Shown one piece after another: positions 33,069 through 42,800 of a stretch of DNA of 64,000 nucleotides. The position numbers were made by a program, and so were the translations under genes. A model generated the notes under the pieces. It made no database searches, was not told where the DNA came from, and worked only from the letters and a program-made list of their open reading frames with translations. Position 1 is the first letter of the stretch; each line of letters begins with the position of its first letter. Origin of the DNA: Hymenobacter monticola (GTDB taxonomy: Bacteria; Bacteroidota; Bacteroidia; Cytophagales; Hymenobacteraceae); contig NZ_CP094534.1 of the NCBI RefSeq assembly GCF_022811645.1, positions 1,116,001 to 1,180,000 on the forward strand, given 5' to 3'.

Positions 33069-34466
33069 TCACTCCAGTACCAGCTTGCGGGTGGCGCGCC
33101 CGGCATGGCTCTCCACCTGCACCAGATAGGTGCCGGCCCGCAAGCCGTTCAAATCCAGCTCGGTCTCAAGGCCAGCGGGCTGCAGCGTCCGCACAACGTG
33201 GCCCGCCAGGTCGCTGATTGCGAGATGGGTGGCCACAACAGGCAGTCGCACGGTAGCTTGGCGGCGCGCGGGGTTGGGGAAAATGTCGAAGGCTGGCTTG
33301 TTTTCCGCGCGAGCGGCTGAAGGCACGTAGGCGCGGTTTTCGAGCACCAGAATCCGGTCGTCGGTAGCCACGGGGGCGCCGCGGCCGTCGCGGTTGCTGG
33401 TGCCGAGGTACACTTTGCCTTGCGGCGAGACGCAGATGGCGCGCAGGCGGCCAAAGGTGCTGAGGTAGCCGGTGGAGGTGCCCACCGCCTGGCCGCCCGC
33501 CGCTAGGGGCAGGTGCAGCAGGGTGGCGTTTTTGAGCACGGCCAGCAGCAGGCCGCCGCGCCAGTCCGGAATGGCGGGGTGGTTGTAATAAGTCAGGCCG
33601 GCCGGGGCAATGGTGGGCGTCCAGGTGGTGAGGGGTTCGCGCACATTGTTGGCGGCGCAGAAGGTGGCTTCGGCCGCCAGGTTGCAGTAGCCCTCCACGT
33701 TGGGCCACCCGTAGTTGCGGCCGGGCTCAATTTTGTTGATTTCGTCGTCGTTGGCGGGGCCGTGTTCCGAGCTGTAGAGGCTGCCGTCGGGCAGTTGCAC
33801 CAAGCCCTGCGGGTTGCGGTGGCCGAAGGTGTAGACCGGGCTGCCCGCAATGGAGTTGTTGGCCGGAATGCTGCCGTCGAGGTTCAGGCGCAGGATTTTG
33901 CCGTTGAGCGAGGCCGTGTTCTGGGCCTGGGGCTGCTGCTGGGCGTCGCCGGTGGTCATCAGCAAGGTGCCGTCGGCCAGCACCAGCAGGCGCGAGCCGC
34001 TGTGCGAAGTCGTCGCGTCGATATTGCCCAGCAGCACCAACGGCGCCGTGAGGGTACCAGCGGCAGCCGAGTAGGTGTAGCGCACCAGCTTCTCCCGGAG
34101 GGCGCCGCTGGCGGTGTAGTTGTACACCACGTACACATAGGGCGAGATGGCAAACTGCGGGTGCAGGGCCAGCCCGAGCAGGCCGCTTTCGCCGGTGGGC
34201 GTCACGTCGGGCAGCGTGAGCAGGGCCTGCACCTGGCCCGTGGCCGGGTCGACGCGGCTGATGCGGCCGTAGCGCTCGGTCATCCAGATGTAGTTGTCGG
34301 GGCCCCACACCAGCTCCCACACGGTGTTCAGGTTGGTGGCCAGGGCCGATACGGTGACGGTGGTGGCGCCCACCGGAAAGGTGGTGAGGGCCGGGGCTTG
34401 TGAGCAGGCGGCCAGGGGCAGCGCCGCGGCCCAAAAGACCAGGGTGGCCGAGCGTAAGTGTTTCAT
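33069..34466 (-). CDS. Glucose/sorbosone dehydrogenase-like propeller protein with T9SS sorting domain
   Basis: 465 residues. Lipoprotein-like signal MKHLRSATLVFWAAALPLAAC (or a normal signal, with Cys at 21). Residues 35-375 match the soluble aldose sugar dehydrogenase family (PQQ-type six-bladed propeller): WELVWGPDNYIWMTER, GLLGLALHPQF, FGHRNPQGLVQLPDG, SSEHGPANDDEINKIEPGRNYGWPNVEG, with the EHGP and NYGWP motifs that line the PQQ site. The C-terminal 80 residues (FDIFPNPARRQATVRLP ... LRAGTYLVQVES) are a type A T9SS sorting domain. Such enzymes oxidise sugars outside the cell. PQQ synthesis genes are not in the window. Confidence 0.88.
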   Translation of the reverse strand: MKHLRSATLVFWAAALPLAACSQAPALTTFPVGATTVTVSALATNLNTVWELVWGPDNYIWMTERYGRISRVDPATGQVQALLTLPDVTPTGESGLLGLALHPQFAISPYVYVVYNYTASGALREKLVRYTYSAAAGTLTAPLVLLGNIDATTSHSGSRLLVLADGTLLMTTGDAQQQPQAQNTASLNGKILRLNLDGSIPANNSIAGSPVYTFGHRNPQGLVQLPDGSLYSSEHGPANDDEINKIEPGRNYGWPNVEGYCNLAAEATFCAANNVREPLTTWTPTIAPAGLTYYNHPAIPDWRGGLLLAVLKNATLLHLPLAAGGQAVGTSTGYLSTFGRLRAICVSPQGKVYLGTSNRDGRGAPVATDDRILVLENRAYVPSAARAENKPAFDIFPNPARRQATVRLPVVATHLAISDLAGHVVRTLQPAGLETELDLNGLRAGTYLVQVESHAGRATRKLVLE

Positions 34467-34593
34467 GGCGATAGGCTAATGGCGAAGAAGTGACGAAGCA
34501 GGAGTGACGAATTAGCTAACGCAACCCGTGCTTAAGGGGATGCCGCTCAGGCTGCTTTTGTAGCTTGCGGCTGCATCAATTTCCCTCCCACTC

Positions 34594-35046
34594 ATGTCCG
34601 ACTTCCTCACCGAAACCCACCCCGACGGCTACACCCTCAGCACCGACCCGGCCCGGCTCGACATCACCGCCGTTCACCGCTGGCTGAGCGAGGAGTCTTA
34701 TTGGGCGAAAAATATTCCGCGCGCCACCGTGGAGCGGGCCGTTGCCAACTCGCTCAACTTCGGCCTCTACGCACCCGACGGCGCCCAGGCCGGCTTCTGC
34801 CGGGTGGTTACAGACAAGGCTACGTTTGCCTGGCTCTGCGACGTGTTTGTGCTGCCCGCGCACCGCGGCCGCGGCCTCTCAAAGTGGCTGGTGAAGCAGA
34901 TGCTGGCCCACCCCGACCTGCAAAACTTGCGCCGCCACCTGCTCGCCACCTTCGACGCCCACACACTGTACCAGCGCTTCGGCTACGTGCCGCTGGACCG
35001 GCCCGAGCGGTGGCTGGAGATGAAAAAGGACAAGCCGTACGGGTGA
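34594..35046 (+). CDS. GNAT family acetyltransferase, short form
   Basis: 150 residues. Coenzyme A motif CDVFVLPAHRGRGLSKWLVKQML around residue 82-105 (R-G-R-G-x-S) and an end motif LYQRFGYVPL. Residues 25-60 (HRWLSEESYWAKNIPRATVERA) match a subfamily frequent in Bacteroidota and Proteobacteria and annotated simply as GNAT. It is cytoplasmic with no operon partner; the next gene on the strand is 116 bases on and unrelated. The acceptor is unknown. Confidence 0.88.
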   Translation: MSDFLTETHPDGYTLSTDPARLDITAVHRWLSEESYWAKNIPRATVERAVANSLNFGLYAPDGAQAGFCRVVTDKATFAWLCDVFVLPAHRGRGLSKWLVKQMLAHPDLQNLRRHLLATFDAHTLYQRFGYVPLDRPERWLEMKKDKPYG

Positions 35047-35162
35047 AGGGGAAAACTGTAAGAAGTATGTCTACTATAATTACCGTTTCCGTGAACCACT
35101 CTTAGCGAGCAATGCGTGGTTGCCTATATTGGCCAATCTTGCGTCTTCAACCCAGCGGCTTT

Positions 35163-35621
35163 ATGATTTTGCACGCTCGTCTACTTCTGGCCGGCTTGCT
35201 GCTCCTGCAAAGCAGTTGCATTGGCATTAGCGTGGTTGCAGGCCGTAAGCCGGAGGAAATAAGCAAAACCATCGGCCCATCCATCGGGAAGAGAGGCTTT
35301 TCTGATGGCGGCAAAACCACCCATGATGCGCTTACCATGTGGGGGGAACCGCGGCGAAAAGTGGTAGAGGACACGCGAGAGTATTGGCTGTATCGTAGCG
35401 AAGACCTTACCTGGCGGGGAGCCGAAATCTTTGTCATCATCCCTCTTCCGTTACTCATCCCTGTTGGGCACAAACGAATTGTGCTGGAGTTTGACCATAA
35501 CCAACTGATAAGCTATACCATCAGCCACGCCCGGCAACGTCATTTCGGCTATTTTCTCTGGGAAGGGCTACAATTCGGGAAAGAAACCCGGGACTGCACG
35601 GGCGGCTGGGGTTGCTATTGA
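35163..35621 (+). CDS. Small uncharacterised lipoprotein
   Basis: 152 residues from ATG at 35163, picked over an in-frame ATG at 35112 because it gives a good lipoprotein signal, MILHARLLLAGLLLLQSSC (LQSSC lipobox). The mature part has conserved-looking aromatic and charged strands (TMWGEPRRKVVEDTREYWLYRS; HKRIVLEFDHNQLISYTI) like the SmpA/OmlA-type beta-alpha fold of outer-membrane lipoproteins, but similarity is weak. It ends in CTGGWGCY with two Cys. No neighbour clue. Confidence 0.65.
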   Translation: MILHARLLLAGLLLLQSSCIGISVVAGRKPEEISKTIGPSIGKRGFSDGGKTTHDALTMWGEPRRKVVEDTREYWLYRSEDLTWRGAEIFVIIPLPLLIPVGHKRIVLEFDHNQLISYTISHARQRHFGYFLWEGLQFGKETRDCTGGWGCY

Positions 35622-35827
35622 GTGCAAACGCTCCTTTGCGCAAACTATATAAGGAGGTGCTCGCCAACACGGCAAAAGCCCGATGGAGCCAGAGAAGCGT
35701 GTGTTATAATTTAAGAAACTCGTTCACCTTTCAAAGTTCACGGAAAGTTGCTTTGCGATGAGTTTCGTGAACTCACATTGGGTGCCCTGACTATCAGCCC
35801 TTGCTTGGATAAGTTCTGTTACCTACT

Positions 35828-36433
35828 TCATTTCGCCGGGCTCGTCCACTTGCTATCCTTGACGCGAAACCGCCACGGCAGCCCCGCCGCTTCGGCCCCG
35901 GCGTACTCCAGCCCCACGCGGGCGCTGGCAATAACGTCGTCAACCTCTTCGTCGTGGTCTTCAAACCACAGCACCTCGCCCGTCACGGGCAGGCCACTTA
36001 GCGCTGGGGTGATGCCCAGCGCCTGGCTCAGCAGGCCCGGGCCGGCGGTGAAGCCGCGCTTGGCCGCGGGCAGGCCGCGGCGGCGCAGCATTTCCTCGAT
36101 GCCCACGGTGGGCTCAATAGCCCGGATGAGCACCGCATCGGGGTGGGCGGCGTCGTGGGTGGCGATGTTGAACAGGGCGTAGCGGTTGTATACGGTGTAG
36201 ATGTAGGCCGCGCCGCCGGGCACGTGCAGGCCCTGCGCCTGGTGGCGCTTGCGCTGCAGGTGCATGGTTAGGGAATTGTCGCCCTCGTGCCGGTAGGCCT
36301 CGGTTTCGACCACGAGCCCGGCCGTGACGATGCCATCGATGTTGGTGTAGAGGTGTTTGCCGAGCAGGTCGCGGGCAATGGTCAGCACATCGGAGCGCTG
36401 AAAGAAGGCGGCGGGCAGCTTAGTATGCGGCAT
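35828..36433 (-). CDS. mpg: 3-methyladenine DNA glycosylase (AAG/MPG family)
   Basis: 201 residues from ATG at 36433, the normal size of the bacterial AAG-like family. Motifs seen: LLGKHLYTNIDGIVTAGLVVETEAY (with the catalytic Glu of VETEAY), then GAAYIYTVYNRYALFNI, DAVLIRAIEP and GPGLLSQALGI. These match the alkyladenine DNA glycosylase fold, which flips out and removes 3-methyladenine, 7-methylguanine and hypoxanthine. The start lies 5 bases after the stop of the gene upstream, so it is translated from the same mRNA or from its end. Confidence 0.92.
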   Translation of the reverse strand: MPHTKLPAAFFQRSDVLTIARDLLGKHLYTNIDGIVTAGLVVETEAYRHEGDNSLTMHLQRKRHQAQGLHVPGGAAYIYTVYNRYALFNIATHDAAHPDAVLIRAIEPTVGIEEMLRRRGLPAAKRGFTAGPGLLSQALGITPALSGLPVTGEVLWFEDHDEEVDDVIASARVGLEYAGAEAAGLPWRFRVKDSKWTSPAK

Positions 36434-36438
36434 AGGCT

Positions 36439-38394
36439 CTAGCGTACGCGGTAGCGCAGCCCAAGGGTCAGCAGCCAAGGTCGCTGCTGCCACGGCAGGC
36501 GCGTGGTGGGCTGGTCGTTCACGCGCAGGTCTACGTCGGCCGCCGGCAAATCGACGGCGCTGCTGGTGCGGAACAGGAAAAAGCCGCTTTTCTCGTTCAC
36601 TTGCAGCTGGGTTTTGCTGCGCAACGGCACCAGGTAGCTGGCATCGGCCACCAGCTCAAACCGGTGGCTCAGCTCCAGGCCCACCCCCAGGCTGGGGCGC
36701 AGCGCATCATTCACCGTCTGAATGCGGGCGCTCAGCTCGTCGGCACCCAGGTGGGTGCCGGCCATGTGCAGGCCGCTGTCGGGGTTGTCGAAGGTACCCA
36801 GCGGCAGGGCTACCGTCTGGCGCAGGTAGCCCAGGCCGGCGCGGCCGTAGAGCGGGCGGTGGTGCGGCGTGAGGTTGCGCTGGTAGCTCAAACCCACTTC
36901 CCACCCATCGCCCTCGAACTGCCGGTGCAGGCGCTGGGTGGCCAGGCTCAGGGCCAGTTCCCGCGTCAGGGCGTACTGGTATTCAAACTGCGTGAAGACG
37001 GTCAAATCCTGGGCGCGCACCGAGGCGGCACGCTGCATCTGCAGGCCATAACCGGCCGGCGCATACGCCACCGTGAGGTCGGCCGCGGGCACGGCCAGCG
37101 GCCAGGCGCCCAGGTGCGAGCCGTAGCTGAAGCGCTTCAAAAAGCGGTCGAAGGCGCTCAGCTTTCTCTCCTGCGGGTCGGTGCCGGCATCCGAGGGTTT
37201 GAACAAAGAATCGGCCTGCTGCTGGCGCTGCTGGTCGAATAAGCTTTTTTGCACCGCCGCTGGGGGCAGCAGCGTGGTGTGGCCCTGCCAGAAAGCCGAG
37301 TCGTAGGCCACGGTGTTGCGCAGAAACACGTCGTAGTACTGCGCCCGCTCAATGTATGCGGGCCGGGGCGTCTGGGCCGTGTCGATGGCCGTGGTCAGGA
37401 ATTCGCCGAAGTATTTCAGCGGCGGGCCAACGGGTAGTTTGGCCGTCGTTTGCCACCACACGGTTTTCAGGTGCCAGCGGCCGGCGTAGAACTGGTAGGC
37501 CACGCGCAGGGCGCGCGAGTCGGCCGCGTGCACCGAATTTTTGAGGCCGGCGGACGTGTAGTGCCACTCGGCCCCAAGGAAGGCGTAGCTGTCCTGCTCG
37601 ATGTACATGCGGCCCTCGAAGTCGGCGCGGTGGGTGCCGGCCTTCGGGCCAAAGGTGACGACGTATACCGGCCGGTCCTGAAAGGTGCTGCCGGGCGCCA
37701 GCCGGTAGTCGTAATCCTTGAAGTGGGCCGGGTCGATGAACTCCGAGCGGCGGTGCACAAAATCGCCCCAGTGCGCAATGAACGGCCCACCCGCCCAGTC
37801 GATGCGAATGGGCTGCCGGTCCGGTCGCAAATCGACCTTCCGCGACTGCTTAATCTGGATTTCGCCCTCCGCCGTGCGCTTTTTATACGACTCTTTAAAG
37901 GCCAAAAGCAGCCCCTCGGCCAGGTAGCGCGGCTGCCCGGCCGGGTCGTTGTCCGACTCGCGGTAGAAGCCCGTGAGCTGGGTGGGCCGCGTGGGGTAGT
38001 TGCGCGGAATGCGGGCTATGGCCTCCTTCACAATGCCCAGTACCGAGCCCGTCACCTGCACCTCGCCCAGCGCCGCCGGGCTGATGCGCAATTCAATGCG
38101 CAGCTCCGACGCCGGCAGCGGCGGCAGGGCGCGGGTGTATTTGCGGTAGCCCAGCAGCGCCACTTCCAGCCGTTCGCCCTGCAGCGCCGCCGGCACGCTC
38201 AGGGCGAAGCGGCCGTCAGCGTTGGTGCTGGTGCCAATGCGGTTGTCGGCCACGCCCACCTGCGCGTTCGGAATGGGCTGATGGGTTTCGGCATCAATGA
38301 CCTGGCCGCGCAGTACCTGGGTGGTTTGGGTCCACCCTTGCCCTGCCAACAGCATCAACCAACCCAGCAACAAGCAGCGTATCAGATTCGTCAT
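36439..38394 (-). CDS. Outer-membrane protein with carboxypeptidase-like domain
   Basis: 651 residues. Signal 1-22 (LIRCLLLGWLMLLAGQGWTQ), then a carboxypeptidase-regulatory-like domain at about 27-115 (VLRGQVIDAETHQPIPNAQVGV, GTSTNADGRFALSVP), a middle region with YPTRPTQLTGFYRES and long strands, and a C-terminal part that looks like a beta barrel. This layout occurs in many Bacteroidota proteins of unknown function. It differs from TonB receptors because no plug motif is present. Its stop lies 5 bases before the glycosylase start. A role at the outer membrane or in cell-surface assembly is likely; the substrate is unknown. Confidence 0.75.
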   Translation of the reverse strand: MTNLIRCLLLGWLMLLAGQGWTQTTQVLRGQVIDAETHQPIPNAQVGVADNRIGTSTNADGRFALSVPAALQGERLEVALLGYRKYTRALPPLPASELRIELRISPAALGEVQVTGSVLGIVKEAIARIPRNYPTRPTQLTGFYRESDNDPAGQPRYLAEGLLLAFKESYKKRTAEGEIQIKQSRKVDLRPDRQPIRIDWAGGPFIAHWGDFVHRRSEFIDPAHFKDYDYRLAPGSTFQDRPVYVVTFGPKAGTHRADFEGRMYIEQDSYAFLGAEWHYTSAGLKNSVHAADSRALRVAYQFYAGRWHLKTVWWQTTAKLPVGPPLKYFGEFLTTAIDTAQTPRPAYIERAQYYDVFLRNTVAYDSAFWQGHTTLLPPAAVQKSLFDQQRQQQADSLFKPSDAGTDPQERKLSAFDRFLKRFSYGSHLGAWPLAVPAADLTVAYAPAGYGLQMQRAASVRAQDLTVFTQFEYQYALTRELALSLATQRLHRQFEGDGWEVGLSYQRNLTPHHRPLYGRAGLGYLRQTVALPLGTFDNPDSGLHMAGTHLGADELSARIQTVNDALRPSLGVGLELSHRFELVADASYLVPLRSKTQLQVNEKSGFFLFRTSSAVDLPAADVDLRVNDQPTTRLPWQQRPWLLTLGLRYRVR

Positions 38395-38555
38395 AGCACT
38401 TCACAAGATAGCGACTGGCCTCTACCCCCCGGGCCACCCAGGCAGGTAGATGTATGCCCCGGGCGCGCGGTTGCCCCAGCGCACCCGAATTTTTGTTCAG
38501 CCGTTTTCCGCCGCCTGCCGGGGCCTTCAACGCAGCCTTCCGGCTTTTCTGTATG

Positions 38556-38601
38556 CCAAACGGCCCCGGCCGGGCATTGCTGTTCCGCCGGGGCCGTTTG
38601 G
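38556..38601. terminator. Terminator-like hairpin behind asd
   Basis: CCAAACGGCCCCGGC pairs perfectly with GCCGGGGCCGTTTGG around a 16-base loop, 23 bases after the asd stop on the minus strand. Confidence 0.7.
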
Positions 38602-38624
38602 TGTTTTGCGGGCCTTATTCTTAG

Positions 38625-39623
38625 CTATTCTGCCGGCGTCAGCTTGCCCACCAAGTACTCGGCAATCTGCACGGCGTTGGTGGCAGCACCTTTGCGCAGG
38701 TTGTCGGCCACCACCCACATATTCAGGGTGCGGGGCTGGGTTTCGTCGCGGCGCAGGCGGCCCACCAGCACGGCGTCGCGGCCGTGGCTATCTTTGGGCA
38801 TGGGGTACTGGTTGGTGCTGGGGTCGTCCACGAGTTCTACGCCGGGCGTGCGGGCCAGAATCTCGCGCACCTCAACCAGGTCAAATTCCTTCTCAAACTC
38901 CACATTGATGGACTCGGAATGGCCGCCCATTACTGGGATGCGCACACAAGTGGCCGTGACGCGGATGCTGTCGTCGCCCATGATTTTCTTGGTCTCGTTC
39001 ACCATCTTCAGTTCCTCCTTGGTGTAGCCGTTGGGCTCGAACACGTCGATGTGGGGCAGCACGTTCAGGTCGATGGGGTGCGGGTAGGCGGGGTTGGCGG
39101 CGGGCTGGCCGGCGCGCTCCTCCAGCAGCTGGTCCACGGCTTTTTTGCCGGTGCCCGTCACGCTTTGGTAGGTACTCACCACGATGCGCTGCACCTTATA
39201 AGCCTTGTGCAAATCATTCAGGGCTACTACCATCTGAATGGTGGAGCAGTTGGGGTTGGCGATGATTTTATCCTCGGGCGTGAGCGTATCGGCGTTGAGC
39301 TCGGGCACCACCAGCTTCTTGGTGGGGTCCATGCGCCAGGCCGAGGAATTGTCGATGACGGTGGTTCCCACGGCGGCGAAGCGCGGCGCGTGCTCCTTGC
39401 TCACGGAGCCGCCGGCCGAGAAAATGGCAATGTCGGGCCGGGCCGCAATGGCGTCGTCCATGCTCACCACGGGGTATTTTTTTCCCAGAAACTCCACTTC
39501 CTGGCCCACCGAACGGGCCGAAGCTACGGGCAGCAGCTCGGTAAGTGGAAACTGACGCTCAGCCAATACTTTCAACATCTCGGTGCCCACTAGGCCGGTA
39601 GCACCCACAACAGCAATTTTCAT
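38625..39623 (-). CDS. asd: Aspartate-semialdehyde dehydrogenase
   Basis: 332 residues, the full length of the family. NADP-binding start MKIAVVGATGLVGTEMLKVL (GxTGxVG). Catalytic Cys126 in IANPNCSTIQM, and GGSVSKEHAP, IDNSSAWRMDP and MGGHSESINVEF motifs typical of the enzyme. It reduces aspartyl phosphate to aspartate semialdehyde for lysine, threonine, methionine and diaminopimelate synthesis. It stands as its own unit behind a terminator hairpin. No feature is unusual. Confidence 0.97.
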   Translation of the reverse strand: MKIAVVGATGLVGTEMLKVLAERQFPLTELLPVASARSVGQEVEFLGKKYPVVSMDDAIAARPDIAIFSAGGSVSKEHAPRFAAVGTTVIDNSSAWRMDPTKKLVVPELNADTLTPEDKIIANPNCSTIQMVVALNDLHKAYKVQRIVVSTYQSVTGTGKKAVDQLLEERAGQPAANPAYPHPIDLNVLPHIDVFEPNGYTKEELKMVNETKKIMGDDSIRVTATCVRIPVMGGHSESINVEFEKEFDLVEVREILARTPGVELVDDPSTNQYPMPKDSHGRDAVLVGRLRRDETQPRTLNMWVVADNLRKGAATNAVQIAEYLVGKLTPAE

Positions 39624-39808
39624 GGAAAAAGCAGAAATATAAAAAGCCGCACCTCAGACGGGCGCCGAACTACAAATGTCGCCACAAATGGACTACTTTA
39701 GACGTCGCGTAAGCTTGAGGCTGCGCTTATTGAGGGCGGAAGAATGCGCAATCCGGCATTGCAGTTCCGACGTCTGGCTGTCTTTTGTCATCCCCCCGTT
39801 TGGCTTTA

Positions 39809-42800
39809 ATGAAACACCTTTTACTGCTGCTCCTTCTACTTCCCGTCTTCGCTCACGCCCAGCTCAGCGATGATTTCAGCGACGGAAACTTCACCGCTAA
39901 CCCCGCTTGGACCGGCGACGTGGCCAGCTTCCAGGTCACGACGCAGCAGCTGCAAAGCAACGGCCCGGCCGTGACGGGCACCCAACTCCAACTCGTGACG
40001 CCATCGCAGGCTACCACGGGCACCACCTGGGAGTTTTGGGTTAACCTGCGCCTGGCCACTTCCAGTGGCAATCTGGCCGATGTGTGGCTCATGTCGGAGC
40101 AGGCCGACCTGAAGGCCACCGGCAACCGCGGCTACTTCGTGCGCCTGGGCGGCTCCAACGATGAGGTGTCGCTGTTCCGTAAAGACGCCACCGGCAACCC
40201 GGTTTACGTGGTGGACGGCGCGGATGGGACCTTGCCTACCACTACTACCGCCAGCACGGCCAGCATTACGCGTGTGCGCGTGACCCGCAGCCCCAACAAC
40301 GTATGGACCCTGGAGCGCGACCTCGCTGGCGGGCGCACCTTCGTGCCAGAAGGTACAGGCACCGACGCCACCTACCAGCGCAGCCAGTACCTGGGCGTGC
40401 TGCTGCTGTATTCGTCGGCCAACGGCCGCAACTTTTACTTTGATGACTTTGCCGTCACCGACAACACGCCCCCGCAGCTGAGCGACGTGGTGGTGGCCGG
40501 CGCCAACCAGCTCGACGTGCTGTTCAACGAGCCCGTGGCCGCTAGCACGGCCGCCACCAATTTCCGCCTGGGCAATGGCGTCTCGCCCATCACGGCCGTG
40601 CGCAGCGCCACCGACGCCGGCCTGTTTCGCCTGACTTTTGCGGCTGCGCTGCCCACCGGCGCCAACACCCTGGAAGCGCGCAATGTGGCCGACCTCTACG
40701 GCAACGTGGCCACCGGGCCGCTCACGCTGGGCTTCACCACCGTGGCCCCCACCGTGGCTCCTGGCTATCACCAGCTGCTCATCAGCGAGATATACGCCAA
40801 CGAAACCGCGCCCGCCGGGTCGCCGCCGGCCACCTACGCCTCGGAATTCATTGAGATTTACAACCCCACGGCCAACGTACTGGACCTGACCGGCGTGCGC
40901 CTCTCGCGCACCAGCAGCACGGCCACGGCGGCCGTGTTTCCGACGGGGGCGGTGCTGCAGCCCGGCGAATACGCCGTGGTGTGCGGCAGCACCCGCGCCA
41001 GCCAGTTTGCCGGCTCGGGCAAAGTATTCGGGCTGACCAACTTTCCCACCCTGCTCAACGCCGGCGACCAGCTGCTGCTGCGCAACCGCCAGGGCCGGGC
41101 CGTGTTCGAAGTGTCGTATTCCGACACCTGGTACCCGGACGCGACGAAGCGCGCCGGCGGCTGGAGCCTGGAAATGATTGACACCGGCCAGCCCTGCGCC
41201 GACGGGCAGAACTGGACGGCCAGCCTCGACCCCACCGGCGCCACCCCCGGCCGCCGCAACTCGGTGGCCGCCAACAACCCCGACCGCACGGCACCGGCCC
41301 TGCTCAGCGCCACGGCCAGCAGCGCCACCACGGTGCGCCTTACGTTTGGCGAAAAGCTCGACAGCACCCTCATGGGCAATGCCGCCCTCTACACCCTGCA
41401 GCCGGCCGTGGCTGTGCAGCGCGCCACCGTGCTGCCCTACGATTTCCGCACCGTGGAGCTGACGCTGGCTGCCTCGCTGCCCATCAACCAGGCCACCACC
41501 GTGGCCGTGCAGCGCGCCACCGACTGCGTGGGCAACGGCACCGGGCCGGTGACGTCGGCCTCGTTCACGTACTACGGCCCGCCGGTGGCGCCGCGGTTCA
41601 ATCAGCTGCTAATCACCGAAATCATGGCCGACGAAGACCCACCCGTGGGGCTGCCGAAAGCTGAGTTTGTGGAGATATTCAACCCCACCGCCACGCTGCT
41701 CGACCTCGGGGGCGTGCGCCTGCTCAAGCCCGGTGCCTCTTCGGCGGCGGTGTTTCCGGCGGGGGCGGTACTGCGCCCGGGCGAGTACGCCGTGGTGTGC
41801 GGCACGTCGGCCGTCACGCTCTTCAACCAGTTTTTTGCTTCGACCACCAACGCCCCGCGGGTGTTTGGGCTGACCAGCTTCCCGGCCCTGAGCAACGGCA
41901 GCGACCAGCTGCTGCTGCGCGGGCGCGACGGGCGCGTGCTTTTCGAAGTCGCGTATTCCGATACGTGGTACCGCGACGCCAACAAAAAGCTCGGTGGCTG
42001 GAGCCTGGAGATGCTGGACACGAGCAACCCCTGCGCCGGCGCCAGCAACTGGACGGCCAGCACCAACCCGCTGGGCGGCACCCCCGGCAAGGTGAACTCG
42101 GTGCGCGCCGCTAACGCCGATGCCACCGCCCCCACCCTGCTGCGCGCCCTGGCCCTGGACGCCACCACCGTGCGGGCTTATTTCTCGGAAAAGCTGGACA
42201 GCGCCGCCGCCGCCAACCCTGCCCGCTACGCCCTGGCCGCCCCCGGCCCCGCCGTGACGCGCGCCGCCCCCGTGGCCCCCGATTTCCGGCAGGTAGACCT
42301 GACGCTGGCCGCCGCCCTCACGCCCAGCCGCCCCACCACCCTCACCGTGCAAACGGCCACCGACTGCGTGGGCAACGCCAGCGGCCCGCTGCAGTCGGCC
42401 GCGCTGGCCCTGCCTGAGGCGGCAGCGAGCGGCGACGTGGTGATAAACGAATTGCTGTTTAACCCGCGGAGCGGCTCGGTGCGCTTTGTGGAAGTGCTGA
42501 ACCGCAGCTCAAAATTCCTGAGTTTGCAGGGCTGGCAGTTCATCCGCGGGCGCGTAAACGGCCGCGCCACCGCCACCCCCATTACCACCGACCCGTTGGT
42601 GCTGGCCCCCGGGCAGTTGCTGGCTTTCACCCCCGACGTGGCCAACATTCAGACCCAGTACCCCACCAGCCACGACCTAGCCAATTTATTCCAGGTAAGC
42701 AGCTTGCCGACGTTTTCCGACCCCGATACGGTGAACCTACTCAACGACCGTAACCAAACCATTGACCGGCTGGCGTATTCCAAGGCACTGCACCTGAGCC

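Noticed and set aside
35748..36182. 144-codon plus-strand frame overlapping the DNA glycosylase gene
   Set aside because: The glycosylase is clearly coded on the minus strand; the plus frame is Ser/Ala/Arg-rich shadow sequence.
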